From Allobosea sp039673065 (GTDB lineage: Bacteria; Pseudomonadota; Alphaproteobacteria; Rhizobiales; Beijerinckiaceae): a DNA stretch of 64,000 bases. A model generated the notes under the pieces. The model was not told the origin of the DNA, searched no databases, and worked only from the letters and a program-made list of their open reading frames with translations. Positions 8,690 to 17,066 of this stretch are shown piece after piece. Positions within the stretch are counted from its first letter, which is position 1. Each line of letters begins with the position of its first letter. The stretch spans positions 20,846 through 84,845 of the forward strand of contig NZ_JBDJKW010000016.1 in the NCBI RefSeq assembly GCF_039673065.1, read 5' to 3'. Both the position numbers and the translations under genes were made by a program.

Positions 8690-9108
8690 CAGACGGGCGC
8701 CTTGGCCTCGAGGACCCGGCAGTCGATGCGCGCCGGGCCGGCCGGCAGGACGTCCTCGATCACCCACGCGGTGCCGTCCTCCCGGATGAAGAGGTCGCCG
8801 CGCCTGAGCCCAAGCGGCGCAGCTGCGGAGCGCCATTCTGCAGGGATCAGCGCCTTGTCGATCGAGATCGCGACCTGGCGCGTGCTGGCGGCGAGGCCAG
8901 GCACGCTGAGGCCGGGCACCTTGCCGTTCATCGCGTGGCGCGAAGCGGCCTGCGCCTCATGGAATATCGCCACGAAAGGCGTCTCGCGGGCGAAGCGTGC
9001 CGGGTCGGGCTCGCGCCCAGCCCGGGGCAGGATGGCGAAAGGCTCGCCATGGCGCTCGTCGAGGATCGGCTGCACGGCGCGGTGCCGTGCAGCGAAGAGC
9101 GAGGGCAT
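8689..9108 (-). CDS. Putative head-tail connector/stopper (gpFII-like)
   Basis: Protein of 139 aa between capsid-associated genes and the tail terminator, where lambda-type phages encode gpFII. The C-terminal pattern (GLRRGDLFIREDGTAWVIED, then RIDCRVLEA) is the beta-barrel signature of small head-completion proteins that seal the portal. The N-terminal half has a conserved His-Gly-Glu-Pro-Phe stretch. Both ends overlap neighbours (shared stop/start). The assignment is by fold-like pattern and position only. Confidence 0.5.
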   Translation of the reverse strand: MPSLFAARHRAVQPILDERHGEPFAILPRAGREPDPARFARETPFVAIFHEAQAASRHAMNGKVPGLSVPGLAASTRQVAISIDKALIPAEWRSAAAPLGLRRGDLFIREDGTAWVIEDVLPAGPARIDCRVLEAKAPV

Positions 9109-9467
9109 CAGGCGCCGGGCTCGATCGCCTCGGCCGGGGTCGGCTCGCCGGCGGCTTGGGCGGGCTCCGCCGGCTTGGCCTTAGCGGACTTGGCCGGCTT
9201 GGCCTTGCTGCCCGCTGCCTCAGAATCCGCCGCAGGGCCCGGCGGGTCCTCGCCCTGCCCAGCCGAATCGTCGTCTCCGTCGTTCTCGTCGATGATGCCG
9301 ACGATCGGCTCGTGCGGCAGCGGCGGCCAGCGGACGGCCTTTCCGTCCGCGATCGCGGCCTTCGCCACGTCGACCGGCTCGTCGAGGACGAGGCCGGCAT
9401 GCAGCGTGCGGCGGGTCAGGCCAGGCACCACGTCATAGGAGAAGGTCCCGATCATCTTGATCTGCAT
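9108..9467 (-). CDS. Small phage head-region protein of unknown function
   Basis: Protein of 119 aa immediately downstream of the capsid gene. Residues 1-60 look folded (MQIKMIGTFSYDVVPGLTRR, then VLDEPVDVAKAAIADGKAVR). Residues 65-119 are low-complexity Asp/Gly, then Lys/Ala/Pro repeats (KPAKSAKAKPAEPAQA), probably disordered. Lambda has gpFI, an acidic head-assembly helper, at this position. That analogy is positional only. The stop shares a base with the next start. Confidence 0.55.
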   Translation of the reverse strand: MQIKMIGTFSYDVVPGLTRRTLHAGLVLDEPVDVAKAAIADGKAVRWPPLPHEPIVGIIDENDGDDDSAGQGEDPPGPAADSEAAGSKAKPAKSAKAKPAEPAQAAGEPTPAEAIEPGA

Positions 9468-9477
9468 CGAGGCCTCC

Positions 9478-10518
9478 TCAGGTCATCGTCGCGCGCACCA
9501 GCAGGGCCGGGCGCTTGACGATGGGCAGGGGATTGGCCTGCGCCTTGAACTCGATGCCCTCGTCGTGATCCAGGCGCTTCTGGGTGACGAAGATCATCTG
9601 GTCCTCGCGCGGCGCCGAGTTGACCTCGGAGAGCGCGGTCGGGGGCGCGAGATAGGTCTGGAAAGTCTCGCGCGTGCCGGTGGGGTAGATCCTGGCCTCG
9701 CCGGCCGGGATAAACTTGCGGTTCACCGTCGTGCCGTCCTCGGCGAGGTAGTTCGCATTGCCGCGGTACTCCTCCCACATGATCCCGCGGTGCAGGAAGC
9801 CCTTGCGGACATCCTGGCGCAGCGGCTCCGCCTGGGAGGTGTAATACATGTACGCCTTCTCGACGTCAGCGTGGCCGACATAGGCGTCGAAGAACTCCGG
9901 CGAGCACAGGCCATGGGCGCGAACCATGGTCTCGCCGTGAAGATTGTCCTCGAGATACCGCATGACCTCGTTATTTTTCGTCATCATCTTCGTCGCCGGA
10001 TTCGTCAGATCGAAGTCGACGACCTTCTCGGTGATCCCGAATTCGGCGAAGTAGTCGATGATGACCGAGCCGTCGGCATCGAGCAGGACACCGTTCAGCG
10101 CCGACGCCCGCAGGGCTTCCAGCGTGATGTGGAACTTGCCGGCGATGTCCTCGAGCTTCTCGTTGACCGCGTTCTGGACGCGGTCCAGCACGTCGGTCGC
10201 GCCGTAGGGAATCCGGTTCTGCAGGTCGCCGGACGCCAGCGCGTCCAGGTGCGGGATGTGCGGCACCTTGAAGATCCGCACGTTGCGACGGCCACGGATG
10301 GCGGCGGTGCCGCGCGCGCCGCGCTCGGCCGTGCGCAACAGGTTGAGCACGCCGTTCTTATACTCGATCTCGACATAGGTCGTCGCGACCCCGCGGATCG
10401 GGAAGAGGCCGAGTTCGTTGATGCGGCCATAGGTGTTGGGGACGATGTTAACCGAGTCGACGAGGTTGCGCGTGGCGAAGACCGGATCGTCGAGGAGGTC
10501 GAGGACGGTGGAGTTCAT
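9478..10518 (-). CDS. Major capsid protein, gpE family
   Basis: Protein of 346 aa belonging to the lambda gpE-type major capsid family, which forms the HK97-fold icosahedral shell. Features seen: the N-terminal STVLDLLDDPVFATRNLVDS, the ARGTAAIRGRRNVRIFKVPH loop, the central RVQNAVNEKLEDIAGKFHIT helix and the LCSPEFFDAYVGHADVEKAY segment that is typical of this family. The length matches lambda gpE (341 aa). It directly follows the gpD-like gene, as in lambda. Confidence 0.95.
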   Translation of the reverse strand: MNSTVLDLLDDPVFATRNLVDSVNIVPNTYGRINELGLFPIRGVATTYVEIEYKNGVLNLLRTAERGARGTAAIRGRRNVRIFKVPHIPHLDALASGDLQNRIPYGATDVLDRVQNAVNEKLEDIAGKFHITLEALRASALNGVLLDADGSVIIDYFAEFGITEKVVDFDLTNPATKMMTKNNEVMRYLEDNLHGETMVRAHGLCSPEFFDAYVGHADVEKAYMYYTSQAEPLRQDVRKGFLHRGIMWEEYRGNANYLAEDGTTVNRKFIPAGEARIYPTGTRETFQTYLAPPTALSEVNSAPREDQMIFVTQKRLDHDEGIEFKAQANPLPIVKRPALLVRATMT

Positions 10519-10524
10519 GAGCGT

Positions 10525-11169
10525 TCAGGCCCCCTGAGCCGAAAGGATGCCGGCCTTTTCGAGATGCTCGACAGCGACGGCTTTCTGGTCGGTCGTCACG
10601 CCGCCGGCGAAGACGAGCTCGTTGCGGACGACGACGGCCTTGCGGGCGACGGTGACGACCTTGGCGTCGGCCAAGGTGGCGTCGCAGGCGCCGATCGCGA
10701 TCTCGGCCGCGATCTGCGAGCCATCGGCCGCGGCGGGCGCATAGGGCTTGGCCTTCTTGCCGGTCGGCACCACGGCGATGTCGAAGCCGTCGCCGGCGAC
10801 GAAGGCCGTGCCGCCCACCGTGATGGTGAAACCGAGATCGTCGGCGACCGCGACGCCGGTCGCGCCCGAGGCGACGACGTCGCCGCCGGGATCAGACAGG
10901 TCGAACGCGGTCGCCCCGGTGAAGCGGACGCTGTACGTGCCCGCCTTCGCCCGGCCGGACACCGTCACGGCCGAGATCGTGCCGTTGCCGGTATTGCCGC
11001 CGGCCTTGGCGACGGCGCTCGCCGTGCCGCTCCGGACCAGGCCGAGGACCTGGCCGATCTCGATCTTGCCGGAGCCGGAGGCGACGATGCGCTCCTCCAG
11101 CGAGTAGACAGGGTCGTGGTGCTTCAGGACGTCCGAGGCGCGCCTCGGCTCGGTTCCGCGCAGGGCCAT
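10525..11169 (-). CDS. Head decoration protein, gpD-like
   Basis: Protein of 214 aa. The ends match the lambda gpD-type decoration family: residues 15-40 (LKHHDPVYSLEERIVASG) and the C-terminal 45 residues (ITVARKA-like strand, then NELVFAGGVTTDQKAVAVEH), where gpD trimers bind the capsid. Between them sits an insert of about 100 residues rich in Gly/Ala/Thr beta-strands (GTISAVTVSGRAKAGTYSVR), making it twice the length of lambda gpD (110 aa). The insert may form an extra exposed domain on the capsid surface. Confidence 0.85.
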   Translation of the reverse strand: MALRGTEPRRASDVLKHHDPVYSLEERIVASGSGKIEIGQVLGLVRSGTASAVAKAGGNTGNGTISAVTVSGRAKAGTYSVRFTGATAFDLSDPGGDVVASGATGVAVADDLGFTITVGGTAFVAGDGFDIAVVPTGKKAKPYAPAAADGSQIAAEIAIGACDATLADAKVVTVARKAVVVRNELVFAGGVTTDQKAVAVEHLEKAGILSAQGA

Positions 11170-11179
11170 GTGCGCCTCC

Positions 11180-11590
11180 TCAGCTACGGGCGCCGGCGCC
11201 GAAGCGCTTGGCCATCTTGTCGGCGAGAGAGCCGCTCGCCGCGGCGGTCCCCGGCTTCGTGCCGGGGCCGAGATCGTGATCGGGCTGGCCGGCCATCGCC
11301 TGAGCGAGGCCCGTCTTGGGAGCCGGGGCGGCGGCGAGCACCGCCGCCGCCTGGTCGGCGCTGACGTCGGTGTCGAGCGCGAGTGCGAGCGCAGCGGCCG
11401 GCGAGACCTTCGCGCCGTCGAGCGCCATGATGCCCTTCAGCCGCGCACGTTCGGCGGTGGCGCCGGCCTTCTGGCCCTCGGCGACGCCTTCGGCCCTGGC
11501 CTCGGTGCGCGCCGCCGTCAGCGCCGCCTCGTGCTCGGCGCGGGGGATTCCCGCGTCGGGCGCGGGCTGGTTCTCGGTCTGACCGGACAT
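11180..11590 (-). CDS. Nested capsid scaffold protein (lambda Nu3-like), internal start
   Basis: An in-frame ATG at 11590 inside the protease gene is preceded by a strong ribosome binding site (AGAGGAG, 5 nt upstream), unusual within a coding region. The 136 aa product is highly charged and Ala-rich, with EAALTAARTEARAEGVAEGQ predicted helical, fitting an internal scaffold removed before DNA packaging. In lambda the same arrangement gives gpC and Nu3 from one frame. Separate expression is inferred from the binding site and the analogy. Confidence 0.7.
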   Translation of the reverse strand: MSGQTENQPAPDAGIPRAEHEAALTAARTEARAEGVAEGQKAGATAERARLKGIMALDGAKVSPAAALALALDTDVSADQAAAVLAAAPAPKTGLAQAMAGQPDHDLGPGTKPGTAAASGSLADKMAKRFGAGARS

Positions 11591-12502
11591 CTGGGCTCCT
11601 CTGGCTCCGGTGATTGCGCGGGATCGCGCGGCAGGCGTCTTCAGGATGTCGTCGAGGGTGGCGACACGATCAGCGAGGCCGGCTTCGACGGCCGCCCGGC
11701 CGCGGAAGACGCGGGCGCCGGCGGTGCGTATGGCTTCCTCGGTGAGGCGCTTCGGCCGATGGGCCGCGACCGTGGCGACGAATTCGCCGTAGAGCGTGTC
11801 GACCTCGCGCTGCACGTCGGCGCGCACGGCTTCCGGCAGCGGCTCGAACGGGTTGAAATCGGCTTTGCCGGCGCCGGCGTGAATGATGGTCGGCCGCAGT
11901 CCAGCCTTTTCCAGCGAGGCGGACCGGTCGAGGTGCACGATGATGACGCCGACGCTGCCGACCGAGGCGGTCGGCGTGACCAGGATCTCGGATGCGCCTG
12001 ACGAGACGAGGAATGCGGCCGAGCAGCAGACCGCGTTGACCAGCACCGTGACCGGCTTCTCGGCATCGAGGGCGCGCAGCGCTGCGGCGGCCTCGAAGGC
12101 GCCGGCCGCCTCGCCGCCGGGCGAATCGACGTCGAGGACAACGCGGCTGACGGCAGTATCGGCACGCATCACCGAGAAGAGGGCGCCAAGCCCTTCGTAG
12201 CTGGTCAGTCCCGACGAGGCGCCGATCCAGGCGCCGCGGTTGACGAGCTTGCCGCGCATCTGGGCGATGGCGACGCCGTCCCCGGCCATGCGATAGCCGG
12301 CATAACTCCCGTCGGCCCGCCGCACCGGCGTGCCGACGAAGGCCGAGGCCTCCGTATCCGGCATCTCGCCGTCGAGATCGACCAGTTGCTCGGCGCCGAT
12401 GCGCGGCAGCAGCACCGAGGCGGCGATCGCCGCGGCCTCCGGCTCAATCAGCAGCGGCCGGTTGAAGGCGAGCTCGGCGATGCGGAAGAGCTGGCCGGTC
12501 AC
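11180..12502 (-). CDS. S49-family head maturation protease with C-terminal scaffold (lambda gpC-like)
   Basis: Protein of 440 aa. Residues 70-290 form a ClpP/SppA-like S49 serine protease domain: VSRVVLDVDSPGGEAAGAFE, the nucleophile Ser in NAVCCSAAFLVSSGA, and the conserved Lys after a hydrophobic strand in RSASLEKAGLRPT, the expected Ser/Lys dyad. The C-terminal 136 residues are charged and Ala-rich helix (residues 305 on) and correspond to a scaffold that is also made separately from an internal start at 11590. It lies between portal and decoration genes, the lambda B-C-Nu3-D order. Confidence 0.92.
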   Translation of the reverse strand: MTGQLFRIAELAFNRPLLIEPEAAAIAASVLLPRIGAEQLVDLDGEMPDTEASAFVGTPVRRADGSYAGYRMAGDGVAIAQMRGKLVNRGAWIGASSGLTSYEGLGALFSVMRADTAVSRVVLDVDSPGGEAAGAFEAAAALRALDAEKPVTVLVNAVCCSAAFLVSSGASEILVTPTASVGSVGVIIVHLDRSASLEKAGLRPTIIHAGAGKADFNPFEPLPEAVRADVQREVDTLYGEFVATVAAHRPKRLTEEAIRTAGARVFRGRAAVEAGLADRVATLDDILKTPAARSRAITGARGAQMSGQTENQPAPDAGIPRAEHEAALTAARTEARAEGVAEGQKAGATAERARLKGIMALDGAKVSPAAALALALDTDVSADQAAAVLAAAPAPKTGLAQAMAGQPDHDLGPGTKPGTAAASGSLADKMAKRFGAGARS

Positions 12503-14100
12503 GCCGCGACCTTCTCGAGCTCATCCTCGCTATCGGCGGGCTCGCCGGCGGCGGGCTTCGGCGGATTGCGATTGACATGCGGCAGCGGCAGCCCGTGGCG
12601 CCGTGCATAGGCGTTCTCGCGAGCCTGCTGCTTCATGTTCTCCTGCCAGTCATGGCCCTGCTCGTTGGATTCTCGCTCCAGCGTCGAGATGCCGGTCTGC
12701 AGGCGCTTCTCGGCGGCCTGCGCCTCCTTCATCGGATCGACCCAGCCCCGGCCGGGGCCGATCCAGCGGGCCTGACACCAGGCAGAGCGGGCCTCCTGGA
12801 AGGACGGCGCGCCGGCCGGCAGGACGAGACGGCCATCGTCGACGGCCTCCTCCAGCACCGCCGCGAACCAGGGGGCGAGGAAGCCGTGGCCGAAGAACCA
12901 CTGGCGGGCATAGAAGCCGCGCCAGACCTCGAGCAGCGCGGCGCGGGCCGAGGAATAGTTGACCTGGCCCCAGTCCATCGAGAGCTGCTCGTAGGTGGTG
13001 CCGAGCGCGGTGGCGATGTTGCGTAGGCAGGCGCGCTCGAACATCTCGAACTGTGCGGCCGGGCGCGCAGCGTTCGGGAAGACGATGTCCTCGTTGGTGT
13101 AGAGCGAGGTGACCTTGACGCCGGGTAGGTCGATCGCGGTATCGCGCCAATAGTCGACGCGGGCGGCGTTGTAGGCTTCCATGCTGCCCGCGAGATCGGA
13201 ACTGTCCATCTGGCCGAGCGAATCGAGCAGGGCCTTGTGGTCGAAATCGGATTTCAAGAAGGCGGCGAGCGTGGCGTTCAGCACGGCGGCCTGGAGCTCG
13301 GCCTCGTCATAGCGCCCGAGCATGCGAAGCTTCTTCACCACGGTCTTCAACCGCGAGATGCCGCGGACCTCGCCGGCGCGCTCGGGCTCGAAATGGTGCA
13401 GCACGATGGCGCGGCCCCAGGCCGTTTCGCGCTCGATACGCTCGTGCCGGCCGAAAGAGGTCGTAATCGCATGGTCCGCCGGGTGGCGGACACCGATGTG
13501 ATAGGCGAGCGGCTCACCCCAGCCGCCGAGCTCGACGCCCTGGTAAAGGACATCGCTGTCGGGCTGGCCGGTCGGATTCGAGAGGCGGTCCGGGTCGACG
13601 ATCTGCAGGGCGGTACGCCACGGTGCCGGCGAACGACGCCAGCGCAGCACGCCGAGCGCCTCGCCGTCCCACATGAAGTGTCGATAGGCGAGGGCCAGCA
13701 GGCCGCCTACAGGCAGACGGCGAGCGGCGTCGCACCAATTGCTGGGGTCTGTGGCGTAATCGGTCCAGATCGCCTCGATCCGCGTCGCGATCTCGTCGGC
13801 TGCGTCCGGCGTGATCCCGAGGAGGTCGGCGTTCGGCGTCGAGGAGCAGCGCCAGCCCGACCCGATGATCGAGTCGACGACGCGGCTGACGCCGCCCGAG
13901 GCCCAGCCGTCGTTACGGGCTAGATCGTGGACGCGCGCGTTGACCTCTCCGCGATCCCAGGCGACGGCGGCCCGGCCGGCGACGCGGGGAGGGCGCCAGC
14001 CGGCGAGATCGGGATGGGTGCGAGACGCCGCGACATGCGGGCGGTCGCGCCCCGGCGCCTGCGCCCTGACTGGGAGACCGTAGGCGTCGAGCAGCGCCAT
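12499..14100 (-). CDS. Phage portal protein, lambda gpB family
   Basis: Protein of 533 aa from the ATG at 14100, whose A is shared with the gpW-like TGA; upstream in-frame Met codons would run into that gene. It forms the dodecameric portal through which DNA enters and leaves the head. The family core is visible: RNDGWASGGVSRVVDSIIGS, then LQIVDPDRLSNPTGQPDSD, the LHHFEPERAGEVRGISRL motif, and NYSSARAALLEVWRGFYARQ near the C-terminus. Lambda gpB has the same length (533 aa). A Lys/Glu-rich tail follows. Confidence 0.94.
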   Translation of the reverse strand: MALLDAYGLPVRAQAPGRDRPHVAASRTHPDLAGWRPPRVAGRAAVAWDRGEVNARVHDLARNDGWASGGVSRVVDSIIGSGWRCSSTPNADLLGITPDAADEIATRIEAIWTDYATDPSNWCDAARRLPVGGLLALAYRHFMWDGEALGVLRWRRSPAPWRTALQIVDPDRLSNPTGQPDSDVLYQGVELGGWGEPLAYHIGVRHPADHAITTSFGRHERIERETAWGRAIVLHHFEPERAGEVRGISRLKTVVKKLRMLGRYDEAELQAAVLNATLAAFLKSDFDHKALLDSLGQMDSSDLAGSMEAYNAARVDYWRDTAIDLPGVKVTSLYTNEDIVFPNAARPAAQFEMFERACLRNIATALGTTYEQLSMDWGQVNYSSARAALLEVWRGFYARQWFFGHGFLAPWFAAVLEEAVDDGRLVLPAGAPSFQEARSAWCQARWIGPGRGWVDPMKEAQAAEKRLQTGISTLERESNEQGHDWQENMKQQARENAYARRHGLPLPHVNRNPPKPAAGEPADSEDELEKVAA

Positions 14101-14348
14101 CAGAACACTACCCGGCGCGAACGTGCGCGTGTCACGGACGGGCAGAGGCCGAGCTCGCGCTCCATCTCGGCTATGTAGCGCTCGAGATCCGCTAGCCTCG
14201 CCGGCGTCCACTGGATCTCCTGGACGGAGTCGAGCGATTTCGACATGGTCTTGACGACGCCGCCGACGGTCAGCAGCTGGTGGCGAGCGGCCTTCGCCTC
14301 GCGCAACCGAAGCTGCAGGGCCGCGATGTCTTCGGACGATAGCGTCAT
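14100..14348 (-). CDS. Head-tail joining protein, gpW-like
   Basis: Protein of 82 aa with the two-helix/beta pattern of gpW: an N-terminal helix (DIAALQLRLREAKAARHQL), a short turn region, and a second helix (RLADLERYIAEMERELGLC). gpW adds to the portal after packaging so that the tail can attach. It precedes the portal gene with a one-base overlap, as in lambda (W-B). The length is slightly above lambda gpW (68 aa). Confidence 0.75.
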   Translation of the reverse strand: MTLSSEDIAALQLRLREAKAARHQLLTVGGVVKTMSKSLDSVQEIQWTPARLADLERYIAEMERELGLCPSVTRARSRRVVF

Positions 14349-15004
14349 CAGAAGCCCCGGAGCACCGAGCCGAGCGCCCGGTTCAGGTCGATCGGAAGCT
14401 CGCGGGCGACAGTCGCTTCATAGGCCGCCTTGCTGGCGTCCTTCACCATCTCGACCGGGATCGCCGGGCCATAGGTGATGGCGATCTTCAGTCTCTTCTT
14501 ACCGAGGCGCTTGAAGACATGACCGCCGAGCGCGAGGGCGACGCGGTTCGGGAACCTGCCACCGCGGGAGAAGGCGCCGGCGAAGACGCGGCGTTTGCCC
14601 CAGGGGGCGGCGCTGACGCCCTTGGCGGTTTCGCGCGCGCCGAACTCCTTCAGCGGGATGTACGGCCCGCGAGCCCGGACTGCCGCGGAGAGATGGCCGG
14701 CGCTGGCGGCCTCTCGCTTCAACGCCGCCCTGATCCGGCCAGCCTTGAGCCCGGTCTGTTTGGGCAAAGCCCGCACGATCTGCGTCTGCACCTTGGCGTT
14801 CGTCGCATTCAGTGCGCGGGCGACGGCGACCGGAGAGAGCGCGGCGGCTCGTTGGAAGGCCTCGGCTACACCGCCGATTCCGGCGGCGTTGACGTCGATC
14901 ACCAGCCCGGCGCCGCCGCCGGCGTTCTTCCGGCTCGCGCCGAAATCGCGCAGCGAATTGCCGGCGACGACGCCGCCGGTGCGCTGTGCCATGAAAACGG
15001 CCAT
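14348..15004 (-). CDS. Minor tail protein Z-like (prophage MuGp/GpZ family)
   Basis: Protein of 218 aa resembling the lambda gpZ minor tail family: LSPVAVARALNATNAKVQTQ followed by RALPKQTGLKAGRIRAALKR is the family signature, with basic residues through the middle and a C-terminal LKIAITYGPAIPVEMVKDAS. In lambda gpZ acts in tail completion. Here the gene is displaced to a place between terminase and gpW, away from the other tail genes. This placement is a mosaic feature. Both ends overlap neighbours by one base. Confidence 0.7.
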   Translation of the reverse strand: MAVFMAQRTGGVVAGNSLRDFGASRKNAGGGAGLVIDVNAAGIGGVAEAFQRAAALSPVAVARALNATNAKVQTQIVRALPKQTGLKAGRIRAALKREAASAGHLSAAVRARGPYIPLKEFGARETAKGVSAAPWGKRRVFAGAFSRGGRFPNRVALALGGHVFKRLGKKRLKIAITYGPAIPVEMVKDASKAAYEATVARELPIDLNRALGSVLRGF

Positions 15005-15180
15005 CAGCGGCGGATCAGCCCGATGGCGCGAGCAGACGCGGCCCTGCGCGCCAGTTCCAGATCGATGCGGGCGGAGCGAGAGACCTCCGCGGCGCGGCGG
15101 GCGGCCTCGCCGATATCGCCGCGCAGGAGCGCGCGGGCGCCAGCGGCGATATCGCCGCGGCGCTTGGCACAGTTACACAT
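15004..15180 (-). CDS. Small basic phage protein of unknown function
   Basis: Open frame of 58 aa starting MCNCAKRRGDIAAGARALLR between terminase and the gpZ-like gene. It starts with a Cys-Asn-Cys pair and is otherwise an Arg/Ala-rich helix. The stop overlaps the next ATG by one base, and the gap to the terminase stop is only 23 nt, which fits a genuine gene in this tightly packed operon. No family was recognised. Confidence 0.6.
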   Translation of the reverse strand: MCNCAKRRGDIAAGARALLRGDIGEAARRAAEVSRSARIDLELARRAASARAIGLIRR

Positions 15181-15203
15181 GATCGGTCCTCGGATTTACG
15201 GGG

Positions 15204-17066
15204 TCACTTTCGCCGCAGCAGCGCCGCGAGCTCGCGGGCCTTGGCGTTGGCGTCCGGCTTCTTCGGGGCGGCGGATCCGGCGGCGGAGAGCTCCGCTAGG
15301 CGGCGCTCCCAGTCCGGCCGGAAGAAATGACGCGCCGCGGATGCATAGACGAAGCAGTCCATCACCTCGGCGCGGCGGTTCGGGATTCGCACGAACTCCC
15401 GCTCAGGACGGCCGCGGCGATAGACGATCTGCGGCGGCTCGGAGAGGAGCTGCTCGTACCATTCGCGGCCGAAAGCGTTCGAGAAGCGCATCCAGCCAGG
15501 TTGGGGCGTCGGCAGTTCGAGGCGCGACCAGAGATCGGCCTTGAACTGCTCGGTCGCGAGCAGGAACAGCTTGCCACGCATCTTCAACTTCGCGGCTTTC
15601 TTCACCGGCTCGTTCTGAGGGTTCGATGCGCCCTTGATCGCATAGGTGCGGCAGCCGCCGTGCCGCGCCATCGCAAAGGCCATCAATCGCTCACTACGCT
15701 GTCGTCCCGAGGAGTCGCCCGCATCGATGCATGCGACCTCGATGCCGACCGTGCCGCCGAGCGGATGCGCCCAGCGCTGCTGCAGCAGCGTGTCGAGTTC
15801 TTCCCAGACCTCGGCGAAGCTGGTGTCGCCGGTGAGCACCTCATGGCCGAGTGCCTGGACGCCGCCGAGGCACCAGCCCCAGAGCCCGACCTCGAGACGA
15901 TCATGCTGAACGTCGACGCCGGCGGTGACGTAGAGCGTCTCAGCCGGCAGGCTGGCCGACCAGGTGCCTCTATCTCGATCGAATACCAGGCCGAACGGCT
16001 CGGCACGCGCCAGCAGAGTGTCCTCGTCGACCTGCGCCTGCGTGAGCCTGAAGGGCCGGCCGAGAACGGTGTTGGTGAACACCTGCATCTCGCTCGGCCC
16101 AGCAGCCTTCGCCTTCTCGTACTCGGCGACGAGGCGGGGCCAGGCGGCGTTGGCAAAGAGCGACAGCAGGGCCGAGAGCCTGAAGCCCGCGTGGTCCCTG
16201 ATTTCGGGCTTCATCGGGCGGGCCCGCATGCCCTCGATCATCCCGGCCTTCTGCTCGTGGCTGATGATGCAGCCGGAGCATGGACAGACCAGGTGGACGG
16301 TCTCCGGCTTGCCGGCGTCCCATTTCAGCTGCTCCCACTGCAGCTCGAAGAACTCGCTGCATTGTGGGCAGGGACACTCGAACACTGTCTGGTTCGAGAG
16401 CTTCCAGCTCTTCTCGACATTGGAGACGTTCTCCAGCGTCGGTGTCGAGCCCAGGACGATCTTGCGATCGGCATGGGCGAATGTCCGCTTCTCGGCGAGG
16501 GCGATCGGGTCGCCCTCGACGGTCACCTCCATCGCGTCGGCCTCGTCGATGAAGAGGCGTTTCGCGTCGTGGCGGCGCAGGTTGCGGGGGCTGCGCGCTG
16601 CGAGGATCTTGAGCGATCCACCGCCGGCGAAGGCCTTCATCACCATGGTGTTGCGGCCGTCGTTTCGACCCGTCCGCAACAGCCCGGCCAGCGCTGGCGA
16701 TTCCTGAAAGGCCGGCTCGATCTCGTCGACGGCGAAGCCCCGGGCGTCGTCGTCGGTCGGCACCAGCAGGATGATAGAGGCCGGCTGCGTCGCCGCCGAG
16801 GCGCCAATCGCTGCCATCAGGCACTTGGTGAAGCCGACGCGCGCCGCCTTCAGCACCGTGACGCGCTCGATGGCCGGATCCCCGATCGCGTCCAGGATGA
16901 ATCGCTGATAGGGCCAAGGCTTGAAGCGCCCGGGCTCGGAGGAAGCGCGCTCCGCCAGACGGAAATTCTGCGCCGCCCAGTCCGACAGGGTCAGCCGGGG
17001 CGGCGGGGCGAACAGCGCCAGCACCCGCTCGACGAGCAGGTCCTCCGCCGATACGTGCTTCGTCAC
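15204..17066 (-). CDS. Terminase large subunit, GpA family
   Basis: Protein of 620 aa, the packaging motor ATPase/nuclease. Visible features: adenine-binding and Walker A-like region RVTVLKAARVGFTKCLMAAI (residues 68-87), Walker B with FIDEADAME, two Cys pairs typical of GpA (CPCPQCSEF and CPCSGCI), and the nuclease half beginning VTAGVDVQHDRLEVGLWGW with the conserved acidic residue in VACIDAGDSSG. Lambda gpA is 641 aa. GpA-type enzymes normally cut at a cos site. The start overlaps the small subunit stop (ATGA). Confidence 0.95.
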   Translation of the reverse strand: MTKHVSAEDLLVERVLALFAPPPRLTLSDWAAQNFRLAERASSEPGRFKPWPYQRFILDAIGDPAIERVTVLKAARVGFTKCLMAAIGASAATQPASIILLVPTDDDARGFAVDEIEPAFQESPALAGLLRTGRNDGRNTMVMKAFAGGGSLKILAARSPRNLRRHDAKRLFIDEADAMEVTVEGDPIALAEKRTFAHADRKIVLGSTPTLENVSNVEKSWKLSNQTVFECPCPQCSEFFELQWEQLKWDAGKPETVHLVCPCSGCIISHEQKAGMIEGMRARPMKPEIRDHAGFRLSALLSLFANAAWPRLVAEYEKAKAAGPSEMQVFTNTVLGRPFRLTQAQVDEDTLLARAEPFGLVFDRDRGTWSASLPAETLYVTAGVDVQHDRLEVGLWGWCLGGVQALGHEVLTGDTSFAEVWEELDTLLQQRWAHPLGGTVGIEVACIDAGDSSGRQRSERLMAFAMARHGGCRTYAIKGASNPQNEPVKKAAKLKMRGKLFLLATEQFKADLWSRLELPTPQPGWMRFSNAFGREWYEQLLSEPPQIVYRRGRPEREFVRIPNRRAEVMDCFVYASAARHFFRPDWERRLAELSAAGSAAPKKPDANAKARELAALLRRK

